Source of the DNA: Dichloromethanomonas sp964477085
GTDB lineage: Bacteria > Bacillota > Desulfitobacteriia > Desulfitobacteriales > Syntrophobotulaceae
Length of the DNA: 49,304 nucleotides
Direction: 5' to 3'
Assembly: GCA_964477085.1 (NCBI GenBank)
Contig: CAYZDF010000016.1
Location: 1-49,304 of the forward strand
The position numbers and the translations under genes were made by a program. A model generated the notes under the pieces. It saw only the letters and a list, made by a program, of their open reading frames with translations. It was not told the DNA's origin and did not search any database. How positions within the stretch are numbered: position 1 is the first letter of the stretch; each line of letters starts with the position of its first letter. Positions 26,372-40,100 of the stretch are shown here, one piece after another.

Positions 26372-26409
26372 AACAGTTTATGCTATAATCTATTAAAGCG
26401 TAAACTGTT
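26372..26409 (+). promoter_or_regulatory. metY promoter framed by an inverted repeat
   Basis: AACAGTTTA (26372-26380) and TAAACTGTT (26401-26409) form a perfect 9-bp inverted repeat. The extended -10 element TGCTATAAT (26381-26389) lies exactly between them, 71 bases before the metY start. This looks like an operator at which a dimeric regulator would block polymerase. No SAM riboswitch or T-box is visible. Confidence 0.55.
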
Positions 26410-26459
26410 ACATAGTTGTGCGATTGAGAATTAAGTACCTGAATAGAAGGAGTATTAAA

Positions 26460-27725
26460 ATGAAAATCGAGACAAAATGTTTGCACGAGGGCTATAAACC
26501 TCAAAACGGTGAACCAAGAGCTCTGCCGATCTACCAAAGTACCACTTATACCTATGATTCGACAGAACATATCGGACAACTATTTGATTTGACGGCTGAT
26601 GGCCATATGTATTCTCGGATCTCCAATCCGACCGTAGCTGCTGTTGAGGAAAAGATTGCTGCCTTGGAGGGTGGTATTGGAGCCTTATGTACATCTTCTG
26701 GTCAGGCTGCTTCCTTGATCAGTATTCTTAATTTAATGAAAGCTGGGGATCACTTTATCAGCGGTTCGAAAACCTATGGTGGAACGATCAACCTCTTTGC
26801 TGTTACGCTCAAAAAATTCGGGATAGAATGTACCTTTGTAGATCAAGATGCATCCGATGAGGAAATTCAAAAACACTTCAGACCGAACACCAAGGCTGTA
26901 TTTGGGGAGACTATCGCAAATCCTGCTATGGCTGTTTTGGATATTGAAAAATTTGCGCGAGTGGCACATCAAAACAATGTTCCTTTGATTATTGATAATA
27001 CCTTTGCCACACCGATTCTCTGCAGGCCGATTGAATTTGGCGCAGATATTGTCATTCACTCTACCAGTAAATACCTGGATGGTCATGCCGTGCAGGTAGG
27101 GGGAGTTATTGTGGACAGTGGTCATTTCGATTGGACGAATGGAAAGTTTCCTGAGTTTACAGAGCCTGATGACTCTTACCATGGCGTTGTCTATACAGAG
27201 AACTTTGGCAAAGCTGCATATATTGCCAAGGCCAGATTCCAGTTGATGAGAGATTTAGGGGCTTATACCGCTGCACACACTGCATTTCTGCTTAATCTGG
27301 GTCTGGAAACCATCGCCACCCGTATGGAAAGGCACTGTGCCAACGCTGAGAAAGTTGCAAAGCTTTTAAGTCAATCTGATAAAGTAGAGTATGTTAATTA
27401 TCCCATGTTAGAGAATAATCCTTATTATCAGCTCAGTCAAAAGTATCTGCCCATAGGCTGCAGTGGTGTTATTTCTTTTTCCATCCGTGGTGGCAGGGAC
27501 ACAGCTGTAAAGTTCATGGATGCCCTTAAGCTTGCTTCGAATGTGGTTCACGTTGCCGATATCCGCACATGTGTTTTACATCCTGCCAGCTCAACTCACC
27601 GGCAATTGACCGATGAACAGCTCCTTGCAGCCGGGATTTCTCCCGGACTTATTCGGATATCAGTGGGACTTGAGAATATTGATGATATCCTCGAAGATAT
27701 TGAACAGGCACTTGCTAAGATTTAA
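26460..27725 (+). CDS. metY: O-acetylhomoserine sulfhydrylase (homocysteine synthase), PLP enzyme
   Basis: This 421-residue Cys/Met-metabolism PLP enzyme makes homocysteine from O-acetylhomoserine and sulfide. It has PIYQSTTYTYDSTEHIG, YSRISNPTVAAVEEKIAALE, the TSSGQAA phosphate-binding loop, DNTFATPILCRP, and the Schiff-base lysine K204 in IHSTSKYLDGHA. The insertion with the GVVYTENFGKAAYIAKAR segment and the overall length favour MetY over cystathionine gamma-synthase (about 380). ATG 26460 has GAAGGAGTATTAAA upstream. It is monocistronic. Confidence 0.92.
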   Translation: MKIETKCLHEGYKPQNGEPRALPIYQSTTYTYDSTEHIGQLFDLTADGHMYSRISNPTVAAVEEKIAALEGGIGALCTSSGQAASLISILNLMKAGDHFISGSKTYGGTINLFAVTLKKFGIECTFVDQDASDEEIQKHFRPNTKAVFGETIANPAMAVLDIEKFARVAHQNNVPLIIDNTFATPILCRPIEFGADIVIHSTSKYLDGHAVQVGGVIVDSGHFDWTNGKFPEFTEPDDSYHGVVYTENFGKAAYIAKARFQLMRDLGAYTAAHTAFLLNLGLETIATRMERHCANAEKVAKLLSQSDKVEYVNYPMLENNPYYQLSQKYLPIGCSGVISFSIRGGRDTAVKFMDALKLASNVVHVADIRTCVLHPASSTHRQLTDEQLLAAGISPGLIRISVGLENIDDILEDIEQALAKI

Positions 27726-27967
27726 ATGAGAGAAGGCCCCTACTCGGGCTGTCATCGGGCTATGTTCGGTGTCGAATAATGTAGTAAAAAAATGGTATAC
27801 ATGATATATCTAGTAATATAAAATATTTAATAACTGATTCTACTGCAGAACCTCTATTTTGACTTTCTTGGTCCACATACAGTGGTGAGAACTATTTTTA
27901 TCTACGATATATAGTATGTGAAATTACCAAATTCTACTTTTTGCTCCAGAATCATAACTATAATTAG

Positions 27968-28070
27968 TGTGAAAAGGCAAACCAGTTGAAAAACTGGGAC
28001 GCAAAGTTTGAAGTCTAAGGTATCAGAGTATTTCTTAATGACATATATTGTGAATGATACTATGACCGTT
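27968..28070 (+). ncRNA. Cyclic-di-GMP-I (GEMM-I) riboswitch aptamer
   Basis: The sequence contains the conserved core GGCAAACC (27976-27983), a CAGTT-GAAA-AACTG stem closed by a GNRA tetraloop, GGGACGCAAAG (27996-28006), and a tetraloop receptor made by TCTAAGG (28014-28020) and CTATGACC (28060-28067). P3 is a long stem with GTATCA pairing TGATAC. This is the c-di-GMP-I class architecture. It lies 85 bases before the giant surface protein gene, with a terminator in between. A TATAAT at 27959-27964 is a candidate -10. The 240 bases between metY and the aptamer hold nothing else I can identify. Confidence 0.92.
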
Positions 28071-28073
28071 CAG

Positions 28074-28099
28074 CTGCCATTTTTTTGGCAGTTTTTTTT
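28074..28099 (+). terminator. Riboswitch expression-platform terminator
   Basis: CTGCCA (28074-28079) pairs with TGGCAG (28086-28091) around T6 and is followed by eight T. It sits right after the c-di-GMP aptamer, so ligand binding probably controls readthrough into the giant gene. Whether it is an on or off switch cannot be told from sequence alone. Confidence 0.85.
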
Positions 28100-28154
28100 A
28101 TGAACATGATCACAAAAACTATTAAAATATGTTTTTTGGATGGGGGAAGAGATA

Positions 28155-31100
28155 ATGAAACAACAATTTAGAAAAATGCTCTTATTATTTTTGACGGTAG
28201 TTTTCCTGTGCATACCGTTTAAAGTAAGCGCGGATTCGGTCTCATTCACTACAATAGAGGAAGACAATGCATCTATTGTCAAGACCGGAAGTTGGACCAG
28301 GTATGGCAATAATCATGCTAGCGGAGGGGGACATCTGTATAGCAACTCGCAAGATGCTACTCTAAGTTATACTTTCAGCGGTACAGGGGTTAAATTATAT
28401 GGCTTAACCCACCCATACGGGGGGACTGTCGATATTTATTTAGATGGAAACAAGGAATCTACCATTGATACATATACAACTGATCCAGTTTATCAGCGTC
28501 TACTCTTTCAAAAGATGCATCTTGATGCAGGTAATCATACCATTCAGATTCGGGTGACAGGTAATAAAAATCCGCTTTCCAATGGAACTGAATTGTATTT
28601 CGATATGCTCAAGACAACAGCGGATGATGATATGGTTCCGCCGGTTCAATTAATAGCACCGCTTTGTATTAATTCAAGCGAGAGAGTGGAACTTCGTTGG
28701 CAACAAAGCCAGAATGACGATCTGGAAGGGTACAATATTTACCGGTCTGAGTCTGATTCGACCGGATTTGTAAGAATATATCCCTGGCTGGTTACCGGTC
28801 AAACCACTTATACAGACAGCACCGTAGAAAACGGCACAACTTATTATTATAGAATCACAGCCATAGACCAGTCGGGCAATGAATCGCCAGCTTCTTCGAC
28901 CGTAGAAGCCCTGCCGGCAATGTATCCGGGATATTACGAAGAAAACAGCGTAGGAATAAATTACAGCGGGGGCAGCTGGTACCGTCAGAGCAACGGCACA
29001 GCCAGCGGTGGTTATTACCAGAGATCATACAACGCAGGGGAAAGCGTCACCCTAACCTTCTACGGTACGGGAATAGAGTGGACTGCCTTAACAACCACAT
29101 CGGGTGGCAATGCGGGAGTAAGGCTGGACGGCGAAGCGGAAGAAGAAGTAAGCCTCTACAGCAGTTCCACGCTTAAGCAAACCGTATATGAAAAGCATAA
29201 CTTAGCCGAAGGCCTTCACACCCTGACCATAGAGAATAAAAGTGGCTACTTATATATAGATGCTTTTGAAGTTTTAGGAACAAGCGAAGAACGGGGACGG
29301 GTGGAAGAGAACTCGGCAACCATAGATTACAGTGGCTTATGGGACAGAGAAACCTCAAGCGACTACAGTGGCGGGAGCATGCTGCAGACCAAGATAAGCG
29401 GGGCCACGGGGAGCTACACCTTCTACGGAACCGGAATCGAATGGCTGGCCAGGACAGGAAACAATAAAGGAATAGCTAAAGTCTACTTAAGAGACAGCAG
29501 CGGCAACATGGTAGACGGAACGAACCCGATAATTGTAGATACGTACAACAGCAGCTATCTCAACCAGCAGCGGGTGTACAAACGGCAGGGACTGCCCTTA
29601 GGCACGTATACCCTGACCATCGAAGTCACTGGGACAAAATCAGCCACAGCAAGCGACAGCTATGTGAATATAGACGCCTTGGAAGTCATATCCCCGGTAA
29701 GCGCAGTTCCGGCAGCACCCGGAAATGTGAACTCTTCCGGCGGAGCAGGAGAAATCAGCTTAAGCTGGGATGCGCCGTCGGCAGATGTAGTGGGGTACCA
29801 GATCTACCGTTACCGCGGTTCTATCGAAGACGGATTAGTAAACCTGCAGCTGGTTAAAGGGGAAACCTATACCGACAGCGGCTTAACGCCGGGAACGGAA
29901 TACAGCTACCGAATTAAAGCAGTGAGCACCTTGGGGACGGAATCGGAATATTCAGAGGTGACTCAGGCCACAGCCGGAGATCCGGGCACGGGCACAGCAG
30001 CGCCGCCGGGGACGCTGGAAGCAGGGCTGTACCAGGAAAACAACGCGGCCATCGTTTATACGGGCGGTGGAACGAGGTACGGAGGCGGCAGCAGTAACTA
30101 CAGCGGTGGCTACTACAGGTATATGTACAATGAAGCAACAGCAACATTCAGCTTTAACGGCACAGGAATCAAATGGATTGCCCATCGGGCCAGCGATATG
30201 TCCAATGAGATCGAAGTAAGAATCGACGGGAAGCTGGAAGGGACAGTTAAACTATACAACAACCCAACAGAATACCAGCAGGTAGTCTTTGAGCGGACTC
30301 ACCTGCCAATGGGTTTGCATACCATAGAGATTAAACTCTTAAGGGGCAACATGAACCTGGATGCCCTGGAAGTATTGGACACCACGGAAACAGAAGCACC
30401 GGCCGTACCGGCGGATCTAAGTGTAGAAAAGGGCAATACCACAGCAGAGCTGAGCTGGACGGCAGGGAGCGAAAGCGACCTGGCCTGGTATAAAGTGTAC
30501 CGGTCAACAAGTCCGGACAGCGGATTCAAAGCTATCGGGAATAAAGCCCTGCAGCGTCAGCCGGGCAGTGTAACAACCTACAGCGACAGCACTCTGTTAA
30601 ACGGAACAACCTACTATTATATAGTGACAGCAATTGACCAAGCGGGCAACGAATCACAGCCGACTGCAGGGGTAAGCGTCCTGCCGGTAGTAAGTGCCGG
30701 GCTGCATCAGGAAAATGATCCTGGAATCGTCTACACCGGAACCTGGCATGAATACGGTAACGGCAGTTCCAGCGGTGGCAGATATAAAGTGAATTATACT
30801 AATGGCCAGACGGCATCAATCACCTTTGAAGGAACAGGCATTCGCTGGCTGGGCTGGACGGACAGCAACGGTGGCGAGGCGCAAGTAACGCTTCGGTACC
30901 TGGCAGGAAATACCATAAGTCAGGAAACGGTTAACCTGTACAGCAGTACCGGAGTGGCCCAGTATGAAGCCTACCGGTCGGTGGGACTTACCAGGGGAGT
31001 ATATATCGTGCAGATCACCAACAGCAGCACAACATCACGCAATGCTGTCTGGTTAGATGCTTTTGAAGTGATGGATTCTGACGATACGACAGCACCTACA

Positions 31101-34100
31101 GAGCCAACAGCATTTACGGCAGTAAGCGGGAGTCAGAAGGTAGAACTGCAATGGAACCAGGTTATCGACGATGAACTGGATGGTTATGTTGTTTATCGTT
31201 CCACAAATCCAACCGGCACATTCAGCCGGATTAATGCCAACACAATTACCGGTCAAACCACTTATACAGACAGCACCGTAGAAAACGGCACAACTTATTA
31301 TTATAGAATCACAGCCATAGACCAGTCGGGCAATGAATCGCCAGCTTCTTCGACCGTAGAAGCCCTGCCGGCAATGTATCCGGGATATTACGAAGAAAAC
31401 AGCGTAGGAATAAATTACAGCGGGGGCAGCTGGTACCGTCAGAGCAACGGCACAGCCAGCGGTGGTTATTACCAGAGATCATACAACGCAGGGGAAAGCG
31501 TCACCCTAACCTTCTACGGTACGGGAATAGAGTGGACTGCCTTAACAACCACATCGGGTGGCAATGCGGGAGTAAGGCTGGACGGCGAAGCGGAAGAAGA
31601 AGTAAGCCTCTACAGCAGTTCCACGCTTAAGCAAACCGTATATGAAAAGCATAACTTAGCCGAAGGCCTTCACACCCTGACCATAGAGAATAAAAGTGGC
31701 TACTTATATATAGATGCTTTTGAAGTTTTAGGAACAAGCGAAGAACGGGGACGGGTGGAAGAGAACTCGGCAACCATAGATTACAGTGGCTTATGGGACA
31801 GAGAAACCTCAAGCGACTACAGTGGCGGGAGCATGCTGCAGACCAAGATAAGCGGGGCCACGGGGAGCTACACCTTCTACGGAACCGGAATCGAATGGCT
31901 GGCCAGGACAGGAAACAATAAAGGAATAGCTAAAGTCTACTTAAGAGACAGCAGCGGCAACATGGTAGACGGAACGAACCCGATAATTGTAGATACGTAC
32001 AACAGCAGCTATCTCAACCAGCAGCGGGTGTACAAACGGCAGGGACTGCCCTTAGGCACGTATACCCTGACCATCGAAGTCACTGGGACAAAATCAGCCA
32101 CAGCAAGCGACAGCTATGTGAATATAGACGCCTTGGAAGTCATATCCCCGGTAAGCGCAGTTCCGGCAGCACCCGGAAATGTGAACTCTTCCGGCGGAGC
32201 AGGAGAAATCAGCTTAAGCTGGGATGCGCCGTCGGCAGATGTAGTGGGGTACCAGATCTACCGTTACCGCGGTTCTATCGAAGACGGATTAGTAAACCTG
32301 CAGCTGGTTAAAGGGGAAACCTATACCGACAGCGGCTTAACGCCGGGAACGGAATACAGCTACCGAATTAAAGCAGTGAGCACCTTGGGGACGGAATCGG
32401 AATATTCAGAGGTGACTCAGGCCACAGCCGGAGATCCGGGCACGGGCACAGCAGCGCCGCCGGGGACGCTGGAAGCAGGGCTGTACCAGGAAAACAACGC
32501 GGCCATCGTTTATACGGGCGGTGGAACGAGGTACGGAGGCGGCAGCAGTAACTACAGCGGTGGCTACTACAGGTATATGTACAATGAAGCAACAGCAACA
32601 TTCAGCTTTAACGGCACAGGAATCAAATGGATTGCCCATCGGGCCAGCGATATGTCCAATGAGATCGAAGTAAGAATCGACGGGAAGCTGGAAGGGACAG
32701 TTAAACTATACAACAACCCAACAGAATACCAGCAGGTAGTCTTTGAGCGGACTCACCTGCCAATGGGTTTGCATACCATAGAGATTAAACTCTTAAGGGG
32801 CAACATGAACCTGGATGCCCTGGAAGTATTGGACACCACGGAAACAGAAGCACCGGCCGTACCGGCGGATCTAAGTGTAGAAAAGGGCAATACCACAGCA
32901 GAGCTGAGCTGGACGGCAGGGAGCGAAAGCGACCTGGCCTGGTATAAAGTGTACCGGTCAACAAGTCCGGACAGCGGATTCAAAGCTATCGGGAATAAAG
33001 CCCTGCAGCGTCAGCCGGGCAGTGTAACAACCTACAGCGACAGCACTCTGTTAAACGGAACAACCTACTATTATATAGTGACAGCAATTGACCAAGCGGG
33101 CAACGAATCACAGCCGACTGCAGGGGTAAGCGTCCTGCCGGTAGTAAGTGCCGGGCTGCATCAGGAAAATGATCCTGGAATCGTCTACACCGGAACCTGG
33201 CATGAATACGGTAACGGCAGTTCCAGCGGTGGCAGATATAAAGTGAATTATACTAATGGCCAGACGGCATCAATCACCTTTGAAGGAACAGGCATTCGCT
33301 GGCTGGGCTGGACGGACAGCAACGGTGGCGAGGCGCAAGTAACGCTTCGGTACCTGGCAGGAAATACCATAAGTCAGGAAACGGTTAACCTGTACAGCAG
33401 TACCGGAGTGGCCCAGTATGAAGCCTACCGGTCGGTGGGACTTACCAGGGGAGTATATATCGTGCAGATCACCAACAGCAGCACAACATCACGCAATGCT
33501 GTCTGGTTAGATGCTTTTGAAGTGATGGATTCTGACGATACGACAGCACCGCAGACACCGGCAGCGATTAATGTTCTGCGTGACGGAGATCAAAACTATC
33601 TTCAATGGACAATGGTAGAGAGTGATGATTTCTACGGATACAATATTTACCGGAGTGCTTCCGGAGCAGAAGGAACATTTACCAGGATAAACAGCAATCC
33701 TCTCCGTTTTGGCACCACCTATTTAGATAATGCGCCGACACCATCATATTATCGGGTTACTGCGATTGACGAAAATGGCAACGAATCTGAACCGACGTCT
33801 ACTCTTTCTGATGTACCGGCTGCTGCAGGCAATGGAATGATTGAAGAGAATAATTCGGTCCTTAGGTATGAGGGGGTTTGGTCCAGGGACGGTAATGGAT
33901 CGGCCAGTGGCGGTTATCAAATGAACAGCACGGACAGTACACTGAAGGTAACGTATACCTGGTACGGTTCGGGAATTGACTGGTTGGCTCAGCGCAGTTC
34001 TTCAGCGGGTATTGCCAAGGTCGTTACTGATAATATGGATCCTGTATTGGTTAACTTGTATGCAACCAGCTCTTCCAACCAGGCAGTTTATCGCGTGAGA

Positions 34101-37100
34101 GGCCTGGATTTAGGACAGCATACAACCGAAATAACGTATTTTGGCAAAGACAACAATTCCAGCAGCCCAAGAATTAGTATTGACGCTTTCCGAACGGTTG
34201 AGGCAGACCTTACAGTTCCAGCTCCTCCGGAAGCAAACGCTGCCGGCTTGGTTAACAAAGTTCAGCTAACCTGGACTCATCCGGACACATCGGCTGCACC
34301 AGATATTATTGGATACAACGTCTATTATAAATATGATGTACTTGAGTACCAAAAAGCCAATTTGACTGGTTTGGTTCAATCAGGGTTTATGCATACTGGT
34401 CTCAATATGAGCACGCGTTATTACTATGTAGTAACGGCAGTGGACGCTTTAGGCAATGAATCGCCTTATTCGGAGGAGATTTACGCTGAGACGGCTGAAA
34501 GTCTTATCAAGGCAGTTCTGGAATCAGAATACCAAGCGGTTAAAGGGCAGCCCATAACGTTTAGTGCCGCTAATTCCTACACAGCCAGCCCACCGCTTAG
34601 CTATTCCTGGGATTTGGACGGTGACGGGGATTATGACGACGCTACAGGAGCACAAGCAACGTATACTTTCCCTGAAGCAGGAACGTATACGATAGGACTT
34701 CAGGTCAGCGACAGCCAAAGCCGTACCGATAACACCAGCGCAGAGGTGAACGTCAGAACGGCGGTAACAGGCGTCACTTTAAATAAAAATAACTTGACTT
34801 TGGAACTTAATCATAATGAAACCCTTCTAGCGGACGTTGTTCCGGAAGATGCACCTGACAGAACGGTTACTTGGAGTTCCAATAACTCAGCAATTGCTAC
34901 TGTTGATGAAAATGGTATGGTAACGGGGGTAGCTTTAGGGACAGCCACAATTACCGTAACAACGACAGATGGGAATCATACCGCTAGTTGTACAGTGACT
35001 GTTGTTACACCGACTGTTGCTGTCACCGGTGTTACGCTTGACCAGAGTACCTTGCGATTGAATGTTAACCATACGGCCCTGCTAACAGCAACAGTTGTAC
35101 CTGTCAATGCCACAAATCAAGCCATAACCTGGCATTCAGATAATCCGGCTATTGCAGCAGTAGATCAAACAGGACTGGTAACTGCAGTAAACGCAGGGAC
35201 CACCGATATTACCGTTAAAACCACAGATGGAAACTATACTGATGTATGTACAGTTACCTCGATTTCCGACACGGAAAACCCGGTTATTACCGGAGCGGAG
35301 CCTCAAAACGGGGTAACCATCGGCGGTGCCAAAGTACAAAAAATGACAGTATATTTCACGGACAATGAAGGTTCAGCGGGAGCGACAGCTGACATAGAAT
35401 ATTCTGCCAACGGCACAGATTGGCAGCAGGTGGGTCAGACCTTCGGCCCAGCAGGAATATCTCCGTACTCATTTTATGCTGACTGGAATCTGATCCCGCT
35501 TAACAGTGGTACCTACTATGTACGTTATACTGTATATGACGGGGCCGGCAATCAAGATCAAGTACAATATACTTACCTGGTAGACCGAACGGCTCCGGCA
35601 GCTCCGTCAAACCTTACGGCAAACTTTGGCACCGGCGGGATAAGACTGGATTGGCAAGCACCTGCTGATGCGGATACGAATCAATATAAGATCTATCGAA
35701 AAGCAGAGGGTGAGAGCGGATTCAGCCCGATTAAAACTGTCAATGGCCAAAGCACGGTCACTTATACCGACGATACTGTTCAAACCGGCAATACTTACGA
35801 TTATCAGGTCAAAGCCGTTGACAATTTCGGCCAAGAGGGTCCGGCCTCCAACGCTGCCAATATCTCAATTAGTAACGATACAACCATCCCAGTTATTTTA
35901 GGAATCAGCCCAGAAAATAATTCGGCAATCGGCCCGCACGCCACTATAACAGTTAGGGCTGAAGATAACTTCATTCTCTCCAGCATAACGCTGCAATACT
36001 CCGTTGGGGACAGCGGAGTGTGGACAGATATTGAAACGATCACTACTCATGACAATGCGACCTTTACTTGGGATTCCGCACCGCTCGCCGGAAGTGTAAA
36101 AATTAGGGCCATCGCCCGCGACTTTGTTGGTAATGAGAGCGATCCGAGTATCTCAGATAAGATCCGCAGCTACACCATAGATGTACAAGGGCCTCAGCAA
36201 GTCGCCGGTTTGGAATCCATCAGTTCCACAACCAGCATTAAGCTGGGCTGGGATAATGTCTCCGACACGGATTTGGATTACTTTCAAATAGAAAAATTTG
36301 ATTCTGTTGATGGAAACTTCCATAGTATCGGTACAACTCAAGACCTGTGGTTCAACGTTACCGGTCTGGCTGTGAATACGACCTATTCATTCCAGGTTGT
36401 CGGCTATGATAGGTACGGCAACAGAGGAACACCTTCCGCCAGCTATGAGGCTGCGACAGTGAGCGATACGGAAGAACCGAACGTAACCAAGCTCGGCCCG
36501 AACCCGGCCTCGTTCTCCGCTAGTATTCCACTGCATGGTGAAGCCACGGATAACGTAGGAGTCTATTCGTACACCTTCCAATACTCTGCTGATGGCGGCC
36601 AAAACTGGACGGATATTATCACATTGAATCCGTCAGGAATTCCGCTTCATGCCTCTGTGAACTACAGCTGGGATGTATCCGGCCTGGCTGAAGGACTGAT
36701 CGAAGTACGGGCGGTGGTGTCAGATACAGCAGGCAACGATAGTGACACCTCACCGAATGCTTCAAAGATTCAGTACAACATCGATCACAGTGCTCCGGTC
36801 ATCCCAAGCGGTTTGCTGCTGGAGACAACAAGCTGTGACATTACCCTGACCTGGAATAAAGGTACCGAAATCGACTTAGCCTATTACCAGGTATTCAGGG
36901 CAGTAAACAGTGACAGTGATGATAACTATACTTTATATGCCGATCGTGTCACGACGGTAGACCCAAATGATTCCCAGAAAGCAATCTACAGAGATAGTAG
37001 TGTCGACTCTGACAAAATCTACTACTACAAAGTCAAAGCCGTGGACAGTGCCGGAAACATCAGTGTACCCACAGATACCTTGTCCGCAGTGCTACTGGCA

Positions 37101-40100
37101 GATACAGAAAATCCGCAGATCCTGAGTATTTCCCCCGCGTCTGGGTCAACCTTGGCTGTGAATCCCAGCGTTGGAGTAGCAGCGAGAGACAACTATAGGC
37201 TTTCTCAGGTTAACCTTTCCTACCAGAAAGAAGGAGAAAGCGGCTGGACTGACATTGTCACGAAAGTACTAAATGCCAAAAGTGATGTCTCGGTATTTAC
37301 TTGGAACACAACCGGGCTGACCGACGGAAATTACACAGTAAGAGCCCAGGTCCTGGATGTGGCAGGTAATACCAGCGAAGCTTCCACAACTTATAGTTTA
37401 AGAGTTAACCCGCCGGCCAAACCTGTCTTGACATTGACTCCGGGTGGCTGGCAAATGAATTTGTCCTGGACTTCTGGCAATGAGAGCGATCTGGTCGGAT
37501 TCAGAGTGTACAGAGCTACAGCTTCCGGAGGTCCGTACCGGATGATTACCCAAATGCCCAAGTCGGATACCGAAACTACTTATTGTTTTGACGACGAACA
37601 ATTAGCTCCGGGGCAAACCTATTATTACGTCGTAGATGCCTTGGATCAATACTATAACGCAAGCAGAAGCGATGAAGCTTCAGCGGCTCCATTGGCTGAT
37701 GATCCGTATGCTCCCACAGCCAGGGCGGGTGGAGATCAGACTATTGCTCTGGGGATGGAGACAGGATTTGATGCCACAGGTTCCAGGGATAACGATCAGA
37801 TCGCTTCCTACCATTGGGATTTCGGAGACGGAGATACCTCGGACCTGGCTCAGCCCACACACACCTATGCAACGACCGGTCAATTTACAGTTACTTTAAC
37901 TGTAACCGATCGCAATGGCAATCAGGCAACAGATACCGCCAACATAACCGTTAGAGAACCTGCGCAGGTTGGGACTCTGGAAGTTATTGTAAGAGATAGC
38001 AGCTCAGGCTCAACGATTGCTGGGGCCAGCGTAGTGATTCAATTCCCTGACGGGACTATGCAGGAATTTACAACCAATGGCTACGGCAAAGCTACAACAG
38101 CCGTAATACCAGGTGATTTCCACGTCTCGGCCTACAAAACAGATTATCTCCCGGCCTCTACCGATGCCGTAATAACACTTAACCAAACGATAACAGCGAC
38201 AATCAACCTGACCAAAGGCGAGCTGGTTATTGGCGAATTAAACGTTCGCAGACTTACGCTGGACGAAATAGAAGCATTAGGAGTGGATACCAGTGCGCCA
38301 GAAAATCAATTTGTTTACAAGTTTGAAGTCCATCTAGCCTTTAATGGCATACCCCTGGTGGCTCCGCCGTTTTATTCCAACGGTCCCGGAGAATTTATCG
38401 GAACACCTCCCAAACTGACAATAAGCATACCGTCGCCTCCAGGAAGTACTGCTCCTCCAGCCACCGCTGATGTTTATCCCGTAGTCATTCCGCATATTAA
38501 TCATCCGGAAGTACGGCCCACGGTTGCCTATATGGTAATTCCAGGCGAAGCCCGTTGGCTTAAGGAATTCTTTGAAGTAGGCCTAACCTTGGAAAATGCT
38601 GCTGATCCGGAATTTGTAATCGAGAATTCGGAAGCAACCTTAAATCTGCCCGATGGCTTGGCCCTGGCACCAACAGCGGAACCACAGAGCTTAACGGTAG
38701 ACCTCGGATCTATTGCCGGACAGGAATCCAGGGAAGCAAAATGGATTATCCGTGGTGATATAAAAGGCTACTATGACCTGTCCGCAGACTTCAAAGGAAT
38801 CCTGCAGCCATTTAACGAACCGGTCCAAGCGACTTTCCAGACATCGGAACAGTTCAGGGTCTGGGGAGATGATGCTCTGAAGATGCATGTCGATGCTCAG
38901 GAGAGAGCGGATCAAGGTTATCCGTACCATGTGCGGTTTGGTATGGAGAACATTTCGGATGTACCGGTTTATAATGTAGCCATCGAGCTTAAAGACGATA
39001 CCAAGCAAAACTATATCTACGCTCCGAATCAGGATTTGGAAAAAATGGTGCGTGAACTGCCTGCCGGAGAAATATTCTGGGCAGATTACTGGCTGATTCC
39101 TTCCATTAGTGGCAACCTGGACCTCTCCCTCTCCTATGTCTTGAAAACCGGAGTGAACGATGTAAATATCCCTTCAGTCATCACTGAACGCAGTGATCCT
39201 GAGAACTACCCGGATGCAGCCCCGGTTCTGCAGGAAGTTCATAACGGCAACGGAACAGTGACCTTGACCTGGGATCCGGTAGCCGGAGCAACAGGCTATA
39301 AGATCTATAAGGTACGCAGTGATCTGTTTATCTCTATGGATCCGCCCGAACTTGTCCATTTAGCCGGACCGGCGGATACGACCGTGACCCTGGATGAACC
39401 GGATGGCCCCAAGGATTACGTGATCATGACCCTAACTTCACCTGACGAATTGGTAACGATAGAACGGCTGTGGCATGCGATAACCGGTTTAAGCTGGTGC
39501 CCTGACGCTGGCAATCCGGTCATCACCATCGACCCTATGGAGATCAATGTCGGTGTGGCCAGTGACCTGATGATTACCGTCAATAAAGAAGGCCACCCTG
39601 TCAAACAGGGCACGATCGATGTCGGCAATTATCTTAGCGGGCAGGTGCTGGATGACAACGGCCAGGTCAGAGTGACCATAACTCCAACTATCCCAGGTGA
39701 TATTATCGTATCGGCCTATGATAAGGACCATAACTTCCTGGTCAGCAAAACTATTAAGGCCATAGGGGCAGCAGTTCCCATAATGGAAGCGATGACAATA
39801 AGTGATGTAACAACGACAGGATTCATAGTCACTTTAAATCCGGCTCTGCCAGGCTTAACAATAGACGACTTTAACATGCTTAACAGCTTAAATCAACCCA
39901 TAGCCATAACCGGAGTGACTACTGCAGACAACGGAGCAACGTACGTGATCAGTGCAGCCTTAAGTGCAGGTGAGACCTACACAGTTGCTGCAGCGCAGAC
40001 AGGTTATGACTTTGGGGCAGCCCAAAATGTGGTGGTACCGGCAGTGCCTGAAGTAACCCTGGATAATAACGTCATATACGACACGACAAATGCAGCATAC

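Noticed and set aside
29173..32983. Repeated minus-strand open frames inside the giant gene
   Set aside because: They are shadows of the duplicated 2305-bp block; their recurrence at 2454-base spacing simply reflects the repeat.
28792..33550. Mobile element as the cause of the long direct repeat
   Set aside because: No transposase, terminal inverted repeats or target duplication; boundaries lie in Fn3 coding sequence, so homologous recombination explains it better.
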